This document shows, piece by piece, positions 52,201 through 61,200 of a stretch of 64,000 nt of DNA (position 1 is its first letter; each line of letters opens with the position of its first letter). Position numbers and translations under genes: made by a program. The stretch is from Euptelea pleiosperma (taxonomy: Eukaryota; Streptophyta; Magnoliopsida; Ranunculales; Eupteleaceae), in NCBI GenBank assembly GCA_035048495.1, contig CM068546.1:10732435-10796434 (forward strand), read 5' to 3'. The notes beneath the pieces are model-generated. The model saw only the letters and a list, made by a program, of their open reading frames with translations, was not told where the DNA came from and searched no databases.

Positions 52201-55200
52201 ACACGACAGGACAAAGCACATTGAGGTAGACCGTCACTTCATCAAAGAGAAACTTGGTCAGGGACTTATTTGCACACCGTATGTCCATACTGCTGATCAA
52301 GTTGCAGATGTGTTAACTAAAGGTGTTACTAAAGGGATCTTAGAGCACCTGTTATCCAAGCTGGGCATGATAGATATCTCCGCACCAGCTTGAGGGGGAG
52401 TGTTGTCAGGGACCTACTTGTAATATCTTATATTCTACAGGGAGCCCTTGTAATATTGTAAAACTTCACTTAATATATATATTGGGTGAAATCGTGTAGG
52501 CTATTCTAAGCTCTACACGATTTCTCCTCTTCCCCCAATTCTCTTCTCCTCTCCTCTCTTCCAGTTCTAACCCTAATCTCTTATTCTGGTTACGATCCAA
52601 GATTACAACAAATACGTACATGTCCAGCAAACCTGTATAATAAACCACGACCACATGCTTCCTTGAGATACTTTAAAACACGAATCAGGGCTTCCTAATG
52701 TGGAACAAGAGGCTTTTGCATGAAATGACGTATCACACTCGCAGCAATGTGAATTCTGGTCTAGTGATAGTGAGGTAATTAAGTTTGCTAACTAATATCC
52801 GATACCTCCCTAGATTATTGAATAAATCTCCCTAATCAACTGCGAGTTGCGAGTTTCAAATTAGGATCCATCGGAGTATGCACTGGTTTAGCACCAAATA
52901 AACCAATCTCCTCCAGTAAATCCAATACATACTTCGCTGTGAAAGATTGATCCCAGCCTTGGACCTTGCAATTCAATCACCAAAAAATATCTTAGTTGTC
53001 CAAGATCCTTAGTGTGAATTATTCCCTTGTCATCACTTCTTGTAACAACAATATCATCAGCATAAACAACCAGAACAATCTTCCCAATCTCAAAATTACG
53101 AACAATTACCGAATGATCTGATTGATGTGTCATTCCAAACTAAAGAACAACTTCACTGAAGAGAGACAAGGAGTTCTTCTAAGAAGGAAAAGGCTTGGAA
53201 GAGCCCGTGAAGGTGCTTGGAGCAAGCCAAGTTGGCTGTGGACCTCCCCCTACAAAACCAAGTAGCTGAGCTGCATCGCCAAGTCCAACAATTGACCTAA
53301 GACCCCAACGGTGCAGAGAACTATCATAGTTGCTTAGATTTGAACCCAGTAATGAAATTGGTTCAAAGGATGGATCACTATCGAGGTTTAAAATATCATT
53401 CTGTTTCATTCTCGGTAAGTTGACGAAACGATATCGACCGAAACGGACTGAAACAATAGAAAAAAAGTATGTCTTTACAAAATTAAACAAGCTTTTAATA
53501 CTTAATTATGCTACAAATATGTTTTTTTTATCTTTTAAATGTGCTATAAAAGACATACCATGAAAATAAGCTTTTAAACAATTTTATTACTTAAAATCAA
53601 GGTTCTAAACTTCGACTTCGCCTTAGACTTCGGTCAGTTAAAATTCGGAATTAATTCGGGGAAGTTCAATCCGATTTAGAGAATTTCTATAAAAATTCGC
53701 CAACTTAGAGAAGTTTAAAGATTTTTTGCCAAAATGAGTGAAAAGATATTAATCTTACTTAGGTTGCTCTAAATTGTTGTTTTTATGATATAATAAGTTA
53801 TAAGTGTTTTATCATGCTTATTTTCTCATATCCTTAAAAATCAATGTGTTTTACTAATGTTTTGGCAAAAATTCTCCCAACTTCTCTAAGTTAACTGTTT
53901 ACTTCGAATTAAACGAATTAATTTGACGAATTTTTGGAATTTTTGTACTAAAAAGGCTAAACTTCGAGAAATTAGCCGAATTTTACTGTTTACTTCAAAT
54001 TAATTAGGCGAATTGTTGTAAATTTTTTAATACATATACACTTTAATTCGGTCATGGCGAATTTTGGATACCCGTCAATTTCTCTTTTTATCCTCCACTT
54101 AAACTATAATAAAAATGACTTCAATATCCCATGTGTTTTCTCTTATCTTCTCCCACAAGATATATAAAATACCAACTTTACCCCATTTGTTTCTCTAATT
54201 AACTATTTCTACCCATCCCCTCTAAAATTCAAACCGTTAGCGCATAGGAGAGAGCAAGAGATACTATTTCAAAGCAAGGGAGGCTATTGAAAAAGCAAAT
54301 GGAGAATACCTAAACGATTCTAAGGTTGTATTTACATCTTCTACAACTCTCATTTGGGATCTTTTGAGTAAAACAATCAATGGAGGAATCAATGGATGTA
54401 TGTATTTGAATTCAATTTTTTTTAATCAACAAAATCATTCTAACTGCATTTCCGAAACCATTCTAAGAAGAATTTTTAGTAATCTCGCCGGAATGATACA
54501 TTGGGTTTTTTTTTCTCGTGCAATCTCAGTCATGGTCTTTGAATTGATTGTTCGGACTGCTAAGTCCGGACTATCATTCACTATTTGGACTTAACAGTCT
54601 GAACAATAAAACATTGTTCGGACTTTTCGGTCCGAACAACGATGAGTACCCACGGAACGAGAGGTGCCTCCACTCTCCGGCTTGTCGAAGCTTTTCTCCA
54701 CTGGGATGCAGGATGCGTACGTAACGTTAATGGCGATAACAGGGATGCAGGAGGCGCACGCAGACACGCTTGTCTTCGACAACGAAGGAAGTTAGGTTTT
54801 CACTTTACCAAGTGAGAAAAGGTAAAACCCCTACAATTACTTTCGTGTTTCACTTGGAGGAGGGGTGATAAGAGATTTCGATGGGCCCACGGGGCAATTA
54901 GAGATTTTCATAAATTGGTGAGGGGAATTAAGAGAAAGGGGGGTGACAAGAACAAATGACGGGGTATCCAAAATTAAATTTGGAATTAATTCGGCTAATT
55001 TTGCCGAATTTTGTCGAATTTTAAAACCATGCTTAAAATAGGCTTCTGGCATGAGACGATACATTACTGGAATGTGATGTCTCGGTTGAGATGGAATGAG
55101 ATTTTGAACCATGATCACTACTGAAATCGATTAGTTGAGATGGGAAGAATACATTGTGATGGAGGGATAAGAGTGGACGTATAAGAGTTTCATGGGTTAT

Positions 55201-58200
55201 TCAACTCTGAACAATTTCTTGATTGGCTCAATAGCTTGGAGAAGCTCTTTAACTGAAAGACATGCAGATAAAAAACAAGTCAAGTTTTCTATCACCTTTT
55301 TTAAAGGACGTGGCAATATGGTGGGACCAAATCCAAGCGGATTGATGGTTACCTTAGAGAACACAAAGACTAAGCTATATGGGATGTTCTTCCCGCTGGA
55401 TAATGCTGAAACTCTACTTCGAAGACATTAAAATTTATGGCAGAAGAAGAAAATTGTACAAGGGAGTTCTTTGTTGTCCATTTTGAATGTGCTGTATAAA
55501 ACTGACGCTTAGAAAGTAGCTTGTTACGTGAATGGAATGAGACTCCCAATCCAAGAAAGGCTATATTTACATTGAATGTCCATTGTTGACTATGCCTACC
55601 AAGTGGCCCTATAGGTTGAAAATATATTACATCACCACAACATAAGTGAACATTTTTGGGGAAGGGCTAATCGTCAGATGTTAGTGAACCTCAAGTAGAT
55701 TATAACTGCGCTATCACTTGGCCTCATCATACTTTAAACGAGCGAAGTCGTGACAAACATGTTAAAGGAAATACTGTTGGTTGCTTTATCTGTGGAGAAC
55801 CAGGATATCAAGGTAATGAGTGTCTTAAGCACCATCCAAAAACCAAATTCTGAAGTAGGCAAGAAGGAAGATGATGTGGCAGTGGAGAAGGATGACGCTA
55901 CAACAAAGAATGAAGACAAAAAGGAATTGATCAAAGTAGATGAAGGAAAAAAGCTTGATCATTGGGAAGGCATTGATTACTTGTTTGATCAATGAAGATG
56001 ATTGGTTATGGACCAATAACTTTTGATCTAGGTTCACTGCAGGTAGAATGATTTGTAAAGTCATCATTGATGGAGGTAGTTATGAAAATTTGGTTTTGCA
56101 AGAGATGGTTGATTAGCTGCAGTTGAGCTTGGAGGAGGACTCACATCCTTATGAAGTCTCATGGTTTAAGAAGGAAAATGAAGTGGTCGTTAATAAGAGT
56201 TGTTTAGTATCTTGCTTGATTGGAAAGACTAATAGGGATGAATTTGGGGTGTTTTTGTACCAATGGTTGCTTGCCATGTTCTACTAGGGTGACCATTGTA
56301 GTTTGATCAATAGGTGGTCCATGATGGGTCCAAAAACAAGCACATGTTATGGAATGACGGCCTGAAAGTAGTGCTCCTACTGTTCAAGGAGAACACTGAA
56401 AGAGTGAGCGAACACTAGAAAAATGAGCAAGTTGAGAACTTGACTCGGCCAGGTCTTGAGGTTGAAATTGTTTAGATAGAAATTGTTTGAAGATAAAAGA
56501 TGTCAACTCTTGTTGGAGTTGTGTGTTGAGGATACCTCAAGATGACTACTAGTATGGATGCCTCACATGAGAAATACCCAATACTAGATTAACGAGTGTA
56601 GAAAATGGCCCCTAAAAGAAATCGATGAGGAGGTTCCCAAGTCAATCCTGATGAATATGATTGCCCATTAGCATCCCTATTATGACTTCATCGGAACCAA
56701 TAGAATCATGGAGGTGAAGCCTCCCCTTGGCGTGTTGAGTTGAATCTATGACTATGAAAGCCTATGCATTGACAAACAGTTGAGCACAACCACTTTCTTG
56801 ATTTAGCTGTTCAAATATCAAGATGTCTATGCTTAGTCCACAATCATTTTGTCCAGTGTGACTGGGAATCAATTAGGTGCCAAGTTACTTCTAGGAGTCC
56901 AACACTTCTCGCCCCAACTCGAGCATTGCCTTCTTTGAAGAGGTTTTATCACAATATCAACCCGTACAAACAGACTAAGTAACAACTTGTTGAAACCGAA
57001 ATATTTTCAACTTGGGGAGGATGATTCAAACACTCTGGGATACAATTGCCAGGGATGGGTTTTTTTTGGATGTCAAGGGTAGTTTTTCATTTTTGCAAAA
57101 GTGGATGATTCAGATTTTGTTTGGAATCCAATAAATAGGATTGGCCTTGAGGAGTAGGGTTTCTCTATAAGAACCCTTATTGTAGATAGAGGAGTGAGTT
57201 CTGAGTTTTTAGAAGAAGAATTTGAGAGAAGCAAGTCTTCTTCTTACTTTGTTATTAGGTTGAGCCAAGCTCCCCAACCCTTACCTTGAGATCATCACCA
57301 TCGGTCAATACATTTTTAGACTAAATTTTGAAAGAAATTTGGGATCTTGCTAGAAAGCCCACCCTTTCATGGTTTAAAGTTTCACTTTTGTCTTGGAATG
57401 TCTTTGCTGAGATGCCTCGGTCTCAGGGATGACCGGAACAAAGCATTGGGCATTTGTTTCAAAACATCTCAATTTGTCTCACTCTTGTCGCAGTTTGCCT
57501 TTTACCATCATGGTTTCTTCAACTAACAAACGTACTTTGAGATAGACTTGGAACCATGCTTATTTATAGTGTTGGGAAGCTCTACTATCAATTTCACCCT
57601 ATGATACCCGGATACTTCAAAATGGGTGCCGTATCCGTGTCGGATACTTCTATTTTAAGTGTAAATGCCGTATCCACGCCGTGTCGGTCCCGTATCCTTG
57701 CCGTATCCGGGTAACATAGATTTCACCAGCTTAATTAACTAGCTTGGGCATGTGTCACAGTCTCCTCCATTAGAGGATTGGTGCCCGCAAGTCGAGGACG
57801 TGTAGAGGGTGGAGATTTGTTAGATTGGATTCTGTTCCATCAGGCCTAAGAAGTCAAATTTTTGACTTCAAATAAAAGAAGGCCTATTTTTTTTTCTTTT
57901 TTCGCATTTAACCATTAAAACGAGATCAAGCTTCACGAAAGAAATCATCTTCTTGAAAGGCAGAGAAATCACTTCACGAATGGCTAGTTCTCTCATCTCA
58001 TTGCCATGGGTTCGAGTCAGCAAGGACAAGTGGAAGGAATGGCATTCAATCCAGTCCTGGTGCTATGGAACCACTTGACGGAGAGTCACCTATGCTTCAC
58101 TTGCTTGGTTTCGCGTAGGTATATGACCCCTTCTCAATAGAAAGGAATAGCCAAACCAACATAGTTGGCTGGTCAATCTCAAAGATCTTATCGGCTGGAA

Positions 58201-61200
58201 AACCAGAGGGGGATGACCACGGTCTTGACCTTACCAGCAGTAGAGGTTTACTAATCAATTAATCGGAATCAAATATTATCCCCTTAGAAGTCTAATTATT
58301 TTGATTCCATGGATCACATCAACACTACCTCATCATGTCCAGAGGTGGAGAACGACAAGGCTAACTCTTTGGCCCAAGTGGATTCCAAGGTGCAGATTCA
58401 GGAAGATGTAGGAGAAAATATTTTCAAGGTGGTAAAGAGGGAACTTCCTTCCTACATGACCTGACAGACTTTGGAAGTGCACATGAACGTGGAAATAGAT
58501 GATTGGAGGAACTTATCATGCAGTATTTGAAGGACCCTCAGGCTAAGACCCCAAGGAGGATTTGGCTGGCATCTCAAATGACTCACCTCGATAAACCACG
58601 TATTATCACTTGAGCAACTCACCTAGTTCATTCCAATTCAAGCTACCTAGTCCAACTTGCTCACTCGAGCTAACCAACTACTCTAGCACCTAGCTCACTC
58701 AACTAGAGTAAAATAAACTCCATTGAGGTTCCAACATTTGATCCTTAATTGACCTAGGAGTTGTTCCTGGGCATCCTCAATAAAAAGTTATTATATACCC
58801 CAACCCCATCCCTTGGAAAGAAAAAGGAAGCACCGAAGAAAGGAAAGAGCGAGATGGTGGTTTTTATTGTTCTCACGAAGCGAAGATCATTCACTTGGGG
58901 AATGAAGCGGGTTAACCTCTTTTTGAAGCGTGCATGAGTGGCGCACGGGCGAGCGTTAGGAGAGACACTAAGTCCGTGACAATAGGATCGTATCAGGTAC
59001 AAGGGAGCGGAGCGACCGATTTATAATAGAATAAACTGCTTGGTTGTTTGGTTGTAGGGAAGAAGGTAGGAAGTTTGGTTTTCAAAAACTTCGTATAGAT
59101 AGTGCTCGGGTTTCACATTAGCATTCTTGAGTTGTACGGACTTTAAGAATAGAGGCTTCAAACCAAGGGAATGATTGTTTTCACATGCCACAGTTAGGGA
59201 GTTGGTTGGCTTCACTCATTTATCACTCTTTCCTATACTAGATAGGTGGGATGGGCTTGCATCGGAAGTGAAAGTTGACTTTTTTTTTTCCTGAGTTTCA
59301 GTGTTTTTTACTAGCTTTCCCAGAACCGGTCCCTCCCTACCCGCTTGCTTGCTTCCCCGTCCCTGGTCAATCCAGCAACTACCATTGTCTGGGGCCTTGT
59401 CTAAGGGTGATGGGATTTCTTCTTTTGCCCCAAACTACGACTGACAGTAGCTCCCGCTGAAGCAATTGTAGCGAATTTGCTCCATCGACTGAGTCTAGGG
59501 TTATTCCATAGAGAAATCACTATGGCTGTTTGAGAAAGAGAGTTGAAGAGAAGATAACTCGGTCTCACTTCCAAACGACTCTTCCCAGAAGGAAGAACTC
59601 GATCGTGGTAACTATAAAATAAGACTAGGAACCAAAAACCAGACATAATAGTAGGTATGAAGTAAATGGGCCAATGTTTCCAAATTAGTCCAACGTCATA
59701 CCTTTCCGTAAAAAAGTATTCTGGAAGAAGAGGATGGATAGAAATAGAGTTGCAACACCAAAACTAGGTGCAAAGAACCAACCAGATTGACCTAGTGGAT
59801 AAATCAGGAATACAAACCTATAAAGTCGAAAGCCCCCTATCTGTGCTCCTCTGTTTGCTTCATTCCAAACCAGAAAGGTTTAGAAACTGGCATCGTCTCA
59901 TTGCTCAATTGCATGCTCCTCTCTTGTGCAATTCATGTGCTATGACAGCTACCAAGCATTATCAACCTCTTCTTGAATCTTATGGTTATCCCTCCCACTG
60001 TTCCCGTCCCTGTTTTTTTGGGTTTGAAGCGCAAATATTCACTATGTTGCTCCACCCTATTGGTTCAGTGGGAGACCCATAATCCATTGTCTTAACCCAA
60101 TACCTTGAGATAGTGTTTTTTTATATTTTACTTATGCACCACGTTTAATATATAGCAGCTATGGCTCTACCCATCCATACATATGCCCAAATATCTGGAG
60201 AGCTCATGTCCCTTCCAAAATCCATTTCTTTGCCTAGACTTCTTCATTGAACAAAATTCTCACTTGCGACAACTTGATTGCTAGGAGATGGATTTTGGTT
60301 ATTTTTTGTGCTATGTGTAAATCTAGTGGTGAAAGTACGCATCATCTTCTCTTACATTGCGAGCTGGCCACTGAGATTCGGTCATACTTTTTGGCTCAAG
60401 TAGGCCTTCATTGGGTCATGCCTGGGTCTTTAGGTGCTCTGCTAGGCGGGTGGCTCAAGATCGATCTATCTCCTACTAGCAGAATTATTTGGAAGATGAT
60501 CCCGTATGCGGTCATTTGGGGTATTTGGTGGGAAAGGAATAGGAGCGTCTTCAGAGGAGAAGAAGGCTCCATCCAAGATATCATTATTAACATTAAGGCT
60601 TTCCTCCATAGCTGGGGTAGTATTTCTAATGAGTTGAGAGGCACTTTTTTCTGTGATTTGGTTTTCAGGTTTGATTCCTTCTTGTTGAGATAGGGTTGGT
60701 TGTTTTTCTTGCTACCCCTGCTGGGGCTATCCTCTTTGTTTTCTTGAGATCTTCTCGATCTCCTTTAATATATTTGGACTTTTCAAAAATATATATATAT
60801 AGCAGCTATGGCACAAAAATTGCCTGCACTTTAAAATACCACCAAAATTTAAGGTTGAGTTCCATTTCATACCTGAATATACAAGCATAATATCCCGCAT
60901 TGCACATTTACATGCGACAAACAAATTTGTTTTTGTCGATGTTCTTAATTGAATGTACTTTAGAATCACTACAGTCCAATGTGAAACATTTCATTTATGT
61001 ACATTTTTGCCATTTGTGATGGGATCTTTCTCATCTCTAGTTCGTATTGTTTTCTCTTCAGAACTAGCCAACATGCTCTCTATCTTTGCTGCAGATTGAA
61101 AACATGGATGCATTATTTGAAGCACAGTTCTCACCATTAGCAGATTCAGGGCGTTTACTTAGCAAATGTGGGAAATGTGTGCGGTACATGAAGTACATCT

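Larger units (their letters stand above)
47269..52610 (+). mobile_element. Ty1/copia element 8 (family B), sense orientation, target duplication AATAC
   Basis: 5342-bp element with 5' LTR 47269-47478, primer-binding site TGGTATCAGAGC (47479-47490), leader, gag, pol and 3' LTR 52401-52610 after polypurine tract TTGAGGGGGAG. Exact AATAC copies lie at 47264-47268 and 52611-52615. It is the only family B copy in the direction of TOP3B transcription. Coding damage is greater than in elements 6 and 7: at least two frameshifts, several stops, one deletion and one small tandem duplication. Confidence 0.95.
46880..53170 (-). mobile_element. Ty1/copia relic 9 (RT and RNase H only), split by element 8
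   Basis: Antisense RNase H at 46880-47268 and its continuation with RT at 52611-53170 become adjacent when element 8 and one AATAC copy are removed. The lineage differs from families A to C. No LTR or primer-binding site is left. It is a fragment of an old element. Confidence 0.75.
53382..55113. mobile_element. hAT-type MITE (about 290 bp), interrupted by a second hAT element
   Basis: Left end CGAGGTTTAAAATATCATTC and complement of the right end CATGGTTCAAAATCTCATTC form terminal inverted repeats. Flanks are ATCACTAT (53374-53381) and ATCACTAC (55114-55121), 7 of 8 alike. Removing 53598-55031 and one CTTAAAAT leaves about 290 bp, close to the 276-bp MITE at 32004, which has similar ends. Confidence 0.75.

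Noticed and set aside
59275..59646. Open frames in the organelle-like block
   Set aside because: Neither strand gives a protein I can recognise as mitochondrial or plastid; only the psbD scrap nearby is supported.
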